A stretch of 22,609 bases of DNA from Desulfovibrio sp. Lineage in GTDB: Bacteria; Desulfobacterota; Desulfovibrionia; Desulfovibrionales; Desulfovibrionaceae. Numbering within the stretch: position 1 is the first letter of the stretch; every line of letters begins with the position of its first letter. The notes under the pieces are model-generated. The model was given only the letters and a program-made list of their open reading frames with translations, did no database searches and was not told the origin of the DNA. The stretch is from the NCBI GenBank assembly GCA_028708195.1, contig JAQVZK010000002.1:1-22609 (forward strand), read 5' to 3'. A program made the translations under genes and the position numbers. This document shows positions 1 through 6,937 of the stretch, in pieces.

Positions 1-692
1 CCACTACGGCAGAGATGTTCAGTACCAAAAGCAGCCAGCCGGTTTTGCGCGAAGGCTTCAAGACAGGCCCCCACGCTGGGCAATCCCGCATTGTGGTAGA
101 CGGCGATTCCGGCAGTCTGCATGGCCTGCAGGGGGCGAGCCCCCATGCCGCCAGCCAGCAGTACCGTCACGCCCATACGGGCCAATGCCTGCACAGGGTT
201 GGCGCAATCGCCGGGCATATGCCCCGAGCTTGCCCGAACCACGACATCGTTAACCTGGCCAGCCTTTACCCTGGCCAGGGTATAGACGCCACATCGGCCA
301 AAATGTGCGTGCGGCGCGGCCAGAAGCCCGCCCGGTTCCTGTGAAGGAACAGCCACCAGCACGCCATCAGAACCGTGAGAAACCACATCGTCATCCAGGG
401 CGTCCATTGCGCACACGCCGCCCTCGATCCGCAGGGCCAGGCCGTCCACAAGAACCACGGCCACACAGTTTCTGGCCCGACGCAACAGCCTGCCGAAGGT
501 ATGACGCGACACCCCCATACGGGCGGCGGCTTCATCCATGTTCAGGCCTTCGTAATCAGCAAGCCGCAAAGCCTCAAGACCATCCAGCGTCAGAACTTTT
601 TCGTCCATCTCTGACATGGGGATGCCTTTAGGCTTGAAATAATTAACTTTGGGAAGAGCGCTCACACGCCTGCAATGACTGGGTCTTGGCAT
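1..692 (-). CDS. UPF0251 (DUF134) HTH regulator fused to a NifX/dinitrogenase-cofactor domain, 3' end off window
   Basis: The reading frame stays open to the left edge, so the C terminus is missing (230 codons visible). I place the start at ATG 692, not the internal ATG at 617. The extra 25 residues begin MPRPSHCRRV and continue into VNYFKPKGIP, the conserved UPF0251 N terminus. Residues about 36-75 form a sigma-like helix-turn-helix (EALRLADYEG, then MGVSRHTFGRLLRRAR). From about residue 110 a second domain carries HFGRC and LLAGGMGARP, typical of proteins that bind the nitrogenase FeMo cofactor or related clusters (NifX/NifB family). UPF0251 proteins are putative DNA binders of unknown function. 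The fusion suggests a regulator that senses a metal cluster or its carrier, possibly controlling the neighbouring ORP-like operon. The SD is weak (GAG 6-8 nt before ATG). Family assignment is firm; the role is inferred. Confidence 0.88.
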   Translation of the reverse strand, partial: MPRPSHCRRVSALPKVNYFKPKGIPMSEMDEKVLTLDGLEALRLADYEGLNMDEAAARMGVSRHTFGRLLRRARNCVAVVLVDGLALRIEGGVCAMDALDDDVVSHGSDGVLVAVPSQEPGGLLAAPHAHFGRCGVYTLARVKAGQVNDVVVRASSGHMPGDCANPVQALARMGVTVLLAGGMGARPLQAMQTAGIAVYHNAGLPSVGACLEAFAQNRLAAFGTEHLCRS

Positions 693-714
693 ATTCTCAC
701 ACTGATTCAATTTT

Positions 715-748
715 ATTATAAAATACGGTACTGGGTGACGCACGTCAA
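715..748 (-). promoter_or_regulatory. Candidate sigma-70 promoter for the UPF0251-NifX gene
   Basis: On the minus strand TTGACG (743-748) lies 17 nt before TATTTT (720-725). A perfect TATAAT (715-720) directly follows at a 22-nt spacing. Either -10 would start the transcript about 15-22 nt before the ATG at 692. The pairing of boxes is ambiguous, but the AT-rich patch in a GC-rich genome supports a promoter here. Confidence 0.5.
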
Positions 749-843
749 GAGTGCTGCAAGTAGCTCGCACACCAGAGTTCACAACCATTTACAACAGACA
801 ACATACTGTATTTTCAGCATGTTATTCAAAACGCATAAAGCAG

Positions 844-881
844 GCATGCGGAACCGACAGAGTAAAATCGGTCCCGCATGC
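844..881 (-). terminator. Strong hairpin after the ORP-like operon
   Basis: GCATGCGG/CCGCATGC and ACCGA/TCGGT arms form a stem of 13 pairs with one mismatch and a 10-nt loop. It begins 47 nt past the stop of the receiver-like gene. On the minus strand it is followed by a broken T-rich stretch (CTGCTTTATGCGTTTTG) rather than a clean U run. It could be a weak intrinsic terminator or a 3'-end processing or stabilising hairpin. Confidence 0.5.
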
Positions 882-927
882 TGCACGGAATATTTACTGA
901 TACCTGAAGTATCTGATCTGCAATACG

Positions 928-1305
928 CTATCCCCCCGGCCGCGTCACCTGCACCAGAAGTTCGAGCAGCCTGCGGGCATCCTGCGCCGTCGGCTTTTGC
1001 GGAAGCGACGTCAGTATTCCCAGACCCTCCATAGCGTCATGAAAGGCCTCTGCGGGCATGTCCGTCACAACGGCGGTGTGCATTCCTGCATCAATCATCA
1101 TAAGATCCGTTACCCAGGACCGCGCAAGATGCCCAGAAGGCGGATCAAGCACAGCCAAAACCGGCCGCTCGCGCTGCGCCACCTCTTTGCACTGCTCAAA
1201 ACTTTTCGCCATGCCTATGCTGCAGGCGTCTGCCCGCAGTTGCGCCACAAAATCCGCCCAAGCCTCCGGTCGGCTGGTCTGCAGCAGAATATACCTGTTT
1301 TTCAT
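928..1305 (-). CDS. Degenerate receiver-like (CheY-fold) protein in ORP-like operon
   Basis: 125 aa. The start at 1305 has AGGGGCGG upstream, overlapping the stop of the preceding gene (gap 8 nt). The pattern of hydrophobic strands suggests a response-regulator receiver fold. RYILLQ would be strand 1, VLAVLD ends in the possible phospho-acceptor Asp54, TAVVTD would be strand 4, and SLPQKP has Lys104-Pro105 where receivers carry the conserved Lys-Pro. The acidic pair normally at the end of strand 1 is absent (LQTSRPE), so Mg-dependent phosphorylation looks unlikely; a pseudo-receiver or docking role fits better. No output domain is present. Its place as last gene of the operon suggests it works with the MinD-like ATPases. 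The fold call rests on pattern only, and I do not recognise a named family. Confidence 0.75.
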   Translation of the reverse strand: MKNRYILLQTSRPEAWADFVAQLRADACSIGMAKSFEQCKEVAQRERPVLAVLDPPSGHLARSWVTDLMMIDAGMHTAVVTDMPAEAFHDAMEGLGILTSLPQKPTAQDARRLLELLVQVTRPGG

Positions 1306-1313
1306 GGCCGCCC

Positions 1314-1694
1314 CTAATGTGAGCCGCCACCGCAGGTCTGGTCTGTGCTGAAGCGGTTCAGCCTGCCCAGACCAAAGGCCTCCACCGCCTGCCCCACGGT
1401 GGCACAGTTGCCAGCAAAAAAGACATCAATATGCATCTGGTTAAAGCCCATGAGAGGCCGCATACCCATGCCCCCGGCCAGCAGGGCTGTGACGCCGTGC
1501 TCGGCCAGATACTGCACAGGAGCCATGCACCCCCCCTGCTGGTGAGGAATAGACGCCAACGTGGACTGACCCAATACAGCCCCGTTCTCCATTTCCACGA
1601 TGGTATAGATGTCGCAATGGCCAAAGTGCATACCCATACCTGCATTCATGCCGCCGGGAAGTTCAGAGGGAATAGCCAGAACTGTCTTGCTCAT
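1314..1694 (-). CDS. NifX/NifB-type cofactor-binding protein (orange-protein-like)
   Basis: 126 aa, a single dinitrogenase iron-molybdenum cofactor-binding domain. Visible family features are an N-terminal strand MSKTVLAIPSE, the metal-ligand-like motif GMHFGHCDIY (residues about 21-30), LLAGGMGMRPL near the middle, GQAVEAF in the last helix, and a Cys/Gly/His tail CGGGSH. The D. gigas and D. vulgaris orange protein, which carries a Mo-Cu sulfide cluster, belongs to this superfamily. Together with the two adjacent ATPases this makes an ORP-complex role plausible, but I cannot tell from sequence which metal it binds. It lies 12 nt after the upstream ATPase gene, in the same operon. The Cys/His tail could serve metal delivery. 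Confidence 0.88.
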   Translation of the reverse strand: MSKTVLAIPSELPGGMNAGMGMHFGHCDIYTIVEMENGAVLGQSTLASIPHQQGGCMAPVQYLAEHGVTALLAGGMGMRPLMGFNQMHIDVFFAGNCATVGQAVEAFGLGRLNRFSTDQTCGGGSH

Positions 1695-1706
1695 GATGAA
1701 ATGTCC

Positions 1707-2621
1707 TCACAAAGAGTTGATGTTGGCCCGTCGGGCGGGCTTGTCTGCCAGGGCGCGGATGCGCTCCCATATTTTTTCCAGCTCTCTGGCCAGGGGCGAA
1801 TCCTTTTCCGCCAGGGTTTCGCCCCGCAACATGGCCTCGGTCACAAGAGGGCTGAAAGGCAACCGCCCCGCCAGCCCATAGCCGCGTCGCGTGGCGTACC
1901 CTTCAATGGCGCGCGCTGCATCGTCATTGAGATCTGCCTTGTTGATGATGACGGATACAGGAATGCGAAAATGCTCGCACAGATCCGCCACACGCTCAAA
2001 ATCATGCCGCCCCGAAGGGCTTGGCTCCACCACCGCCACTGCCAGCGTAGCCCCGGAAAGGGAGCTGATGACCGGGCAGCCTATGCCGGGTGACCCGTCG
2101 CAGAGGATCAGATCGCTCTCTTCTGCCACGGCCAGTTGCCGCGCCTGCTGTTTGAGCAGACTGACCAGACGGCCAGAATTTTCCTGACCGGGGTCAAGCT
2201 GGGCGTGTACAAAAGAACCAAAGCGCGTCCGGCTCAGATACCAGGTGCCACAATGCCGCTGCGGAAACTCAATGGCTCCGGCGGGGCAAAGCTTGTGGCA
2301 CACGCCGCACCCTTCGCAGTCCAGAGCCTCTATCGAGAACTGCCCGCCTTCATTCTGCCGCACAGCCCCAAACTGGCACAACTCCAGACAGCGGCCGCAC
2401 TGTGTGCAGGCAGCTTCATTGATGACCGCCGTATTGCCAGAAACAAAAGCCTGCTCCTGCTGCACGCGGGGGTTAAAGATGATGTGCAAATCAGGCACAT
2501 CCACATCCAGATCACAAAGAACAGGGTTACGGCCCCCACGGCTCGCAATATCCGCCAGGGCAGCACACACCGTGGTTTTGCCCGTACCGCCCTTGCCACT
2601 GATGACAACTATTTCACGCAT
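1707..2621 (-). CDS. MinD/Mrp-type P-loop ATPase with inserted 2[4Fe-4S] domain (second copy)
   Basis: 304 aa from ATG 2621. An upstream in-frame ATG at 2738 would add 39 residues lying inside the previous gene, and the P-loop belongs at the N terminus, so I reject it. The start codon overlaps the previous stop by 8 nt, with AAAGGGGG upstream, implying translational coupling. Residues 9-16 are the Walker A/deviant MinD loop GKGGTGKT. Two ferredoxin motifs CxxCxxCxxxC use Cys72, 75, 78, 82 and Cys102, 105, 108, 112. Walker B is in ILCDGSPGIGCP. Fe-S-containing MinD ATPases of this architecture are part of the D. vulgaris ORP complex, which has been linked to cell division. Fe-S or Mo/Cu cluster assembly is an equally reasonable role. 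Confidence 0.92.
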   Translation of the reverse strand: MREIVVISGKGGTGKTTVCAALADIASRGGRNPVLCDLDVDVPDLHIIFNPRVQQEQAFVSGNTAVINEAACTQCGRCLELCQFGAVRQNEGGQFSIEALDCEGCGVCHKLCPAGAIEFPQRHCGTWYLSRTRFGSFVHAQLDPGQENSGRLVSLLKQQARQLAVAEESDLILCDGSPGIGCPVISSLSGATLAVAVVEPSPSGRHDFERVADLCEHFRIPVSVIINKADLNDDAARAIEGYATRRGYGLAGRLPFSPLVTEAMLRGETLAEKDSPLARELEKIWERIRALADKPARRANINSL

Positions 2622-3636
2622 GCCCGCCCCCTTTGTGCCCGGCGCGCATGTGCGCCGAACCGGCACCGGCATAGGCCATATCGTGGGGGCGGATTTCGCC
2701 GCCAGCCCACTGCCGCAGGGCTTCGTACAAGTATTCAAAGCGTCCTTGCCAGATCAGGGCATTGGCGCTTTGGGCCACAAGAGGCAAATGGCCGCGTGCA
2801 TAGGCTTCTGCGGCCTGCTGGTCAAAGGGCAGGCTTGCGAGCAAGGGCAGGCCTTCTGCCGTGCAATAGCTCTCAAGCGCCGCGTCGCCAGTTTCGTTGC
2901 CGGGTATGCCCGCCCGGTTCATGACCACAGCCAGAGGCATGTTCAGCTTTCTGAAGGCAGCGTGCGCCAGCTTGAAATCGTACATGCCAAAAGGAGTGGG
3001 CTCCGCCACAAGCACAAGAGCGTCAGCCATGCGGGCCGTGGTCATGGCCGGACAGCTCACGCCGGGGGGCGAATCTATGAGGATGTCGCGTACGGTATTG
3101 GCATTGTTGCCGCATTGGGCAGAAATCGCGCCTTCAAGCGCCCGCAGCAAGGGCGGTGACATGGCTTCGCCTATACGGCTTTTGCCCATGAGCAGCGTTT
3201 TGTCCGGGTCAGGAGACAGGGGCTGGTCCGAGTCAGGGGCCAAGGCCTGGCCGAGACTCCACGTTCCCCACTGCAGGCTGCCCAGCTCACGCCTGCCCTT
3301 CTTCAGGGCCTTGGGCTGGCAAACCTCAAAGCAGCCGCCGCAGCCGTGACACATATCTGCAAATATGGTCAGCCCTGCGCCCAGCCTGGCAATGGCCTTG
3401 TAAGAACATATGGCCGCGCAGTCGCCGCAGACAGTGCATTTTTCTTCATCAAGCTCAGGCACGGTCAGGTACACTGGTTGCTGCGCGTCCAGACGAGGAT
3501 GCAAAAAAAGATGCAGATTGGGAGCCTCCACATCAGCGTCAACCATCAGACAGGGCCGCGGCCAAACGACGCCCAGAGACGCTGCTACCGTGGTTTTTCC
3601 TGCACCACCCTTGCCGCTGGCAAATGCTATACGCAT
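2614..3636 (-). CDS. MinD/Mrp-type P-loop ATPase with inserted 2[4Fe-4S] domain (first copy)
   Basis: 340 aa. P-loop GKGGAGKT at residues 8-15, the switch/Mg region MVDADVEAPN at 31-40, and Walker B in LIDSPPGVSCP. The inserted ferredoxin module has two CxxCxxCxxxC motifs: Cys67, 70, 73, 77 and Cys96, 99, 102, 106. It is a clear paralogue of the next gene, which suggests a heterodimeric ATPase. It has a longer C-terminal tail that ends in a Gly/His-rich stretch (HMRAGHKGGGHA), possibly metal-binding and absent from the second copy. The start at 3636 follows the upstream stop by 6 nt, with AGTAGGCGG as SD. ORP-complex membership is inferred from synteny and architecture. Confidence 0.92.
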   Translation of the reverse strand: MRIAFASGKGGAGKTTVAASLGVVWPRPCLMVDADVEAPNLHLFLHPRLDAQQPVYLTVPELDEEKCTVCGDCAAICSYKAIARLGAGLTIFADMCHGCGGCFEVCQPKALKKGRRELGSLQWGTWSLGQALAPDSDQPLSPDPDKTLLMGKSRIGEAMSPPLLRALEGAISAQCGNNANTVRDILIDSPPGVSCPAMTTARMADALVLVAEPTPFGMYDFKLAHAAFRKLNMPLAVVMNRAGIPGNETGDAALESYCTAEGLPLLASLPFDQQAAEAYARGHLPLVAQSANALIWQGRFEYLYEALRQWAGGEIRPHDMAYAGAGSAHMRAGHKGGGHA

Positions 3637-3642
3637 GGCCGC

Positions 3643-3993
3643 CTACTTGTTGGGGGCCGATGCCGGGATGAGAGTACCCAGAGAATAACAGCGCACAGCC
3701 TCGCCCACGCTACGGCAGTCCATATCCTGATAGACCTGCATGCCCGCCGCCTGCAGAGCGGTAAAAGCCTTGGGGCCAACATACCCGCTGAGAACAGCGC
3801 TTACCCCCAGGGCGGACAGGCGCTCGGCAGTCTGAATGCCCGCGCCCTGAGCCATAACCTGAGAGGCCCCGTTGTCTGCATATTCAGTGTTCATGTTTTC
3901 CATATCCACAATCACGAAGCCTGCGGCGCGTCCAAAACGCGGATCCACCTGGGATTCCAGGCCCGGCCCTTCACTTGAGACGGCAATTTTCAT
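3643..3993 (-). CDS. NifX/NifB-type cofactor-binding protein, first gene of ORP-like operon
   Basis: 116 aa from ATG 3993. An upstream in-frame ATG at 4017 would add 8 residues, but AAAGGA lies about 9 nt before 3993 and MKIAVSSEG is the usual start of this family, so 3993 is preferred. Family features are VDPRFGRAAGFVIVD (residues about 16-30), GAGIQTAERL, and AVLSGYVGPKAF, the position where relatives have GGMG or GNVGP. It lacks the Cys/His tail of the second NifX protein, although it retains Cys94 and Cys102. It is the first gene after the promoter at 4043-4070. In ORP-type clusters several such small proteins accompany the MinD ATPases; the ligand here is unknown. Confidence 0.88.
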   Translation of the reverse strand: MKIAVSSEGPGLESQVDPRFGRAAGFVIVDMENMNTEYADNGASQVMAQGAGIQTAERLSALGVSAVLSGYVGPKAFTALQAAGMQVYQDMDCRSVGEAVRCYSLGTLIPASAPNK

Positions 3994-4033
3994 CTGCCCG
4001 TTCCTTTGCGCAGCCATGCCGCGCCGTTGTTTT

Positions 4034-4045
4034 GCTCAAATGAGC
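4034..4045. promoter_or_regulatory. Dyad operator overlapping the ORP-like promoter
   Basis: GCTCA-AA-TGAGC is a perfect 5+2+5 inverted repeat. It extends outward to about 9+2+9 with a single mismatch (about 4030-4049). It covers the -10 box and the expected transcription start on the minus strand, the position where a repressor or redox regulator would block transcription. The adjacent UPF0251-NifX protein is one candidate ligand; this is inference. Confidence 0.5.
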
Positions 4046-4070
4046 ATAACGCTAGCGCTGTAAATGTCAA
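4043..4070 (-). promoter_or_regulatory. Sigma-70 promoter of ORP-like operon
   Basis: A perfect -35 TTGACA (4065-4070 read on minus) is followed after 16 nt by TATGCT (4043-4048). The predicted start near 4036 gives a leader of about 43 nt to the ATG at 3993. The published D. vulgaris ORP operons use sigma-54, so a good sigma-70 match here is a notable difference. Confidence 0.6.
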
Positions 4071-4280
4071 GGGGGGAGTGCCACCTGGGGCAGAGCATTG
4101 GTAAACTTTCGCGCCAATAATACCGACATCGCCAAAAACAAAACGCTCTGTCGTGCAAGTAATGTGCACAGGTCTGTGCAGTTTTTCAGGCAAAGCTGCG
4201 GAGGTTGCCGGGGCGGCGTTATAAAGGACCGAAGCCGACACGGCGGCGAGATTCGTGCGTAGCCGGCCCCGCCTTGCCGC

Positions 4281-4340
4281 CCGCCTCGCAGGCGGCCCAA
4301 ATGAGAAAAAAAGCCCTCGTGCCCGCAGGGCACAAAGGCT
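4281..4340 (-). terminator. Rho-independent terminator of the pyrB-to-MEMO operon
   Basis: GTGCCC-gca-GGGCAC (4319-4333) is extended by outer AGCC/GGCT arms (4312-4315 and 4337-4340). On the minus strand it is followed directly by seven Ts (4312-4306). A second hairpin CCGCCT-cgc-AGGCGG (4281-4295) lies just beyond. It insulates the upstream operon from the ORP-like promoter. Confidence 0.8.
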
Positions 4341-4404
4341 CTCGTAAACACGACTGATGCTTTTTCAACCAGCAGGTGACCCCCGTCCCCGCACTGAACC
4401 AACA

Positions 4405-4491
4405 ATAAAAGTTTTAGGGGGAAGGGGCGTGGGACTTTTTTACAAAAGGATCCCACGCTCCCACAAAATATACCTCCCCCACAAAGCCTTT
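4405..4491 (-). repeat. Dispersed 3'-UTR hairpin element, copy 1
   Basis: Read on minus, it runs from AAAG through TTGTGGGGGAGG, then a hairpin with CCTTTTG...AAAA in its loop side and CCCACGCCCC, ending CCCCCTAAAACTT. The hairpin pairs GCGTGGGA (4427-4434) with TCCCACGC (4451-4458). A related element with the same order of blocks lies downstream of gpsA (18784-18857), again in the sense of the gene it follows. Confidence 0.65.
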
Positions 4492-4510
4492 CACACTAAA
4501 AACATCACAC

Positions 4511-5425
4511 CTACGCAATGCCAAAGCGCAGCCCGGCATACCCCACGACCCGACTGGTGTTGCCGGATGCTGCCGCGGAGGTGTCATAGAGGCTCAGTTC
4601 TGCCCAGGGGTTTCCGAGGGTGCGCACGGCAAACAGCGCCAGGGCCAGTGCTCCGACCCCGCACATGGTTATGCTTTCTTGGTCCACTACCGACAAAAGA
4701 CCTTCGGGGTCACAGGTCAGGGCCTGCGCCAGGGCTTGCGCGTCTTTGTGCAGGGTCTGATCCTGATTCTGATAATGGTTCATGTCCGAACTGACGATGA
4801 AGCCCACGTCCTGCCCACTGGCTCTGAAGTCATCCATAACCTGTGCCAGTGCCAGCCCTGCCGCATGCAGAGCATCAGGCCTGCGCAGGCCCACGCACAC
4901 GGGTACAATGGTGCGGGCGGCTGCCGGGGAGCCACCGTGCGCCGCAGCCGGGGGAAGGCTTTGTAAAAAGGGCAACAGAACCTCAATGGAGTGTTCGCCC
5001 AAATGGCTGAGCTCGTCTGGCAAAAATCCGCCTGGCGCTTTAAGCAGTGCCTGGGCCAGTTCTTCATCCACCTGCATGGCCCCCAGAGGCGTCATCCATT
5101 GCCCGTCTGCCCAGACGCCCAGCGGTTTTCCCTGGCCGGTATGGTTGGGGCAGAGGATAAAAAGCCGCTGGGGCAGACTGGCCCCGACGGTGGAATTTTT
5201 CCAGGGACTGCCCAGTGTGCCGCCAATAATGCGCCCGCAATACACATACCCTGCATGGGGCAGCATAAGCCCCAGCAGGGACGCGCCCGCATCACGCAAA
5301 TGCCCGTCCAGTGCAGCCCCCGCTGCAGGGGCCGCTGGCATGAGCCATGCCTTGATCTCTTTTTTCAACTGCGCAGCATCGGCCGGGTAAAAACGCCCTG
5401 CCACTATGGGGTGTCGTGTGCTCAT
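4511..5425 (-). CDS. amrB: AmmeMemoRadiSam system protein B (MEMO1 family)
   Basis: 304 aa, the full usual length. The N terminus RHPIVAGRFYPAD is the family signature. The metal/active-site positions of MEMO proteins are visible: His57 in LPHAGYVYCG, His95 in CPNHTG, Cys255 in SITMCG. The SSDMNHY motif lies at 212-218. MEMO is related to non-haem-iron extradiol dioxygenases; human MEMO1 binds metal, and the bacterial function is unknown. In prokaryotes it commonly sits beside an AMMECR1 protein and a radical SAM protein, neither of which is in this window. The start at 5425 has GGGAG about 6 nt upstream. It is probably the last gene of the pyr operon (24 nt after the aldehyde dehydrogenase). 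The symbol follows current family naming and is not a studied gene. Confidence 0.9.
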   Translation of the reverse strand: MSTRHPIVAGRFYPADAAQLKKEIKAWLMPAAPAAGAALDGHLRDAGASLLGLMLPHAGYVYCGRIIGGTLGSPWKNSTVGASLPQRLFILCPNHTGQGKPLGVWADGQWMTPLGAMQVDEELAQALLKAPGGFLPDELSHLGEHSIEVLLPFLQSLPPAAAHGGSPAAARTIVPVCVGLRRPDALHAAGLALAQVMDDFRASGQDVGFIVSSDMNHYQNQDQTLHKDAQALAQALTCDPEGLLSVVDQESITMCGVGALALALFAVRTLGNPWAELSLYDTSAAASGNTSRVVGYAGLRFGIA

Positions 5426-5449
5426 AGTCGCTCCCGGGTACGTCGTCTA

Positions 5450-6907
5450 TTACATGCCACCAAGCAAGGCATAGTGGGTTTCCATATATTCCAGCAGTCC
5501 TTCACGGCCGCCTTCACGGCCCATACCGCTGCCCTTGACCCCGCCAAAGGGCGTTTCAGCCGATGCCAGTCCCGCATCGTTGACGCCCACCATGCCATAC
5601 TGAAGGCCCTTCCAGAGCCGCCATGTGCGGGCCATGTCGCGCGTGCAGACATAGGAGGCAAGGCCGTATTCCGTATCATTTGCAAGGGCCACGGCCTCTT
5701 CTTCGTGCTCAAAGGACATGACCGCTGCCACAGGACCAAATATTTCTTCACGAAAAATCCGCATCTGGGGTTTTATACCCGTCAACATCGTCGGCTCGTA
5801 AAAATTGCCGCCAAGCGTGTGGGGCTGCCCGCCAGCAATGCAGCTCGCGCCGTTTTGCAAGGCGTCCTGCACAAGGGCCTCCACATGGGCGACGGCTGCG
5901 GCATTGATAAGCGGCCCCATTGTGGTCCCAGGTTTGAGGCCGTCACCAACCTTGAGGTTTTGTATACCTTGCAAAAGGCGGCTCACAAAGGCGTCAAACA
6001 CATCCTTGTGTACCAGAAAGCGGTTGGCGCAGATGCAGGTTTGCCCAGCATTGCGGAACTTGTTGCCCAAGGCCATGCGGGCTGCCATATCCATGTCGGC
6101 ATCATCAAACACGATGAAGGGCGCGTTGCCCCCGAGCTCAAGAGAAACGCGTTTGAGGCTGGGGCCGCACTGGGCGGCGAGGGTTCTGCCCACAGGGGTG
6201 GAGCCGGTGAAGCTGAGTTTGCGTACCAGCGGGCTTTCGGTGATGACAGAGCCAATGGCCCCGGCGCTGCCCGTAATAACGTTAAAAACTCCGGCAGGAA
6301 TGCCCACCCGCATGGCCAGTTCAGCCAGGGCCAGCGCGCTGTAGGGCGGGGCGCTGGCAGGCTTGACAATGGCCGTGCAGCCAGCGGCCAGAGCCGGAGC
6401 CACTTTGCGGGGAATCATCGACATGGGGAAGTTCCAGGGCGTGATGGCGCAGGCGACGCCTAGGGGCTCGTGCCGGGTGAGCGCCTGCACACCGTGGCGG
6501 AACTCGGGCACCACCTCGCCGCTGACGCGGCGGGCTTCTTCTGCATACCAGGGAAAGTAGGAAGCGCCCTGAAGAATCTCGGCTTTGGCTTCGGCCAACG
6601 GCTTCCCCTGCTCAAGAGTGAGCAGGCGGGCCAGGTCTTCAATATTTGCGTGTATGGCCTGTTCCCAGGCGTGGAGGTAAACCCCGCGTTCCAGTGGGCT
6701 TTTGGCCCGCCAGGCGGCAAAGGCTGTATGAGCGGCTTCAACGGCGCGTTTGGCATCCTCAACGCCGCAGTTGGGCACTTGGCCCAACTGCGTACCATTG
6801 GAAGGATTGATGACATCCAGAACGCTTTTATCCGCAGCGTCACACCACTGCCCGTCAATAAGACAGTGGGGACGAAAAAGACTTTTATCCTGCAGTATTC
6901 GGTGCAT
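5450..6907 (-). CDS. gabD: NAD(P)-dependent succinate-semialdehyde dehydrogenase family
   Basis: 485 aa, normal length for class-I aldehyde dehydrogenases. Catalytic residues are in place: Asn159 in ITPWNFPM, Lys182 in VKPAS, general base Glu257 in LELGGNAPF, and nucleophile Cys291 in NAGQTCICANR. The second Cys two residues on (CxC) is typical of the GabD/SSADH branch. It oxidises an aldehyde, probably succinate semialdehyde, to the acid in the cytoplasm with reduction of NAD(P). GGGGG precedes ATG 6907 by about 6 nt, and the gene follows pyrC by 30 nt, suggesting co-transcription. No GABA transaminase or transporter is nearby, so the physiological substrate is uncertain. Confidence 0.85.
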   Translation of the reverse strand: MHRILQDKSLFRPHCLIDGQWCDAADKSVLDVINPSNGTQLGQVPNCGVEDAKRAVEAAHTAFAAWRAKSPLERGVYLHAWEQAIHANIEDLARLLTLEQGKPLAEAKAEILQGASYFPWYAEEARRVSGEVVPEFRHGVQALTRHEPLGVACAITPWNFPMSMIPRKVAPALAAGCTAIVKPASAPPYSALALAELAMRVGIPAGVFNVITGSAGAIGSVITESPLVRKLSFTGSTPVGRTLAAQCGPSLKRVSLELGGNAPFIVFDDADMDMAARMALGNKFRNAGQTCICANRFLVHKDVFDAFVSRLLQGIQNLKVGDGLKPGTTMGPLINAAAVAHVEALVQDALQNGASCIAGGQPHTLGGNFYEPTMLTGIKPQMRIFREEIFGPVAAVMSFEHEEEAVALANDTEYGLASYVCTRDMARTWRLWKGLQYGMVGVNDAGLASAETPFGGVKGSGMGREGGREGLLEYMETHYALLGGM

Positions 6908-6937
6908 ATGTGCCCCCGTTACGCGCAGGCCGGGGGG

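Larger units (their letters stand above)
3994..4510. other. Intergenic region between MEMO gene and ORP-like operon
   Basis: About 517 nt with no supportable gene. From left to right it holds the ORP-like promoter and dyad, about 210 nt with nothing I recognise, the minus-strand terminator and the dispersed 3'-UTR element. The ORFs found here on either strand have no family resemblance. Confidence 0.7.

Noticed and set aside
266..535. 89-codon minus-strand ORF inside the UPF0251-NifX gene
   Set aside because: It is an alternative frame of a gene with clear family motifs.
4065..4083. TGGCAC (4078-4083, minus) followed by TTGACA as a sigma-54 promoter for the ORP-like operon
   Set aside because: The spacing is 2 nt too long and the -12 element lacks the GC of TTGC; the TTGACA fits better as a sigma-70 -35 box.
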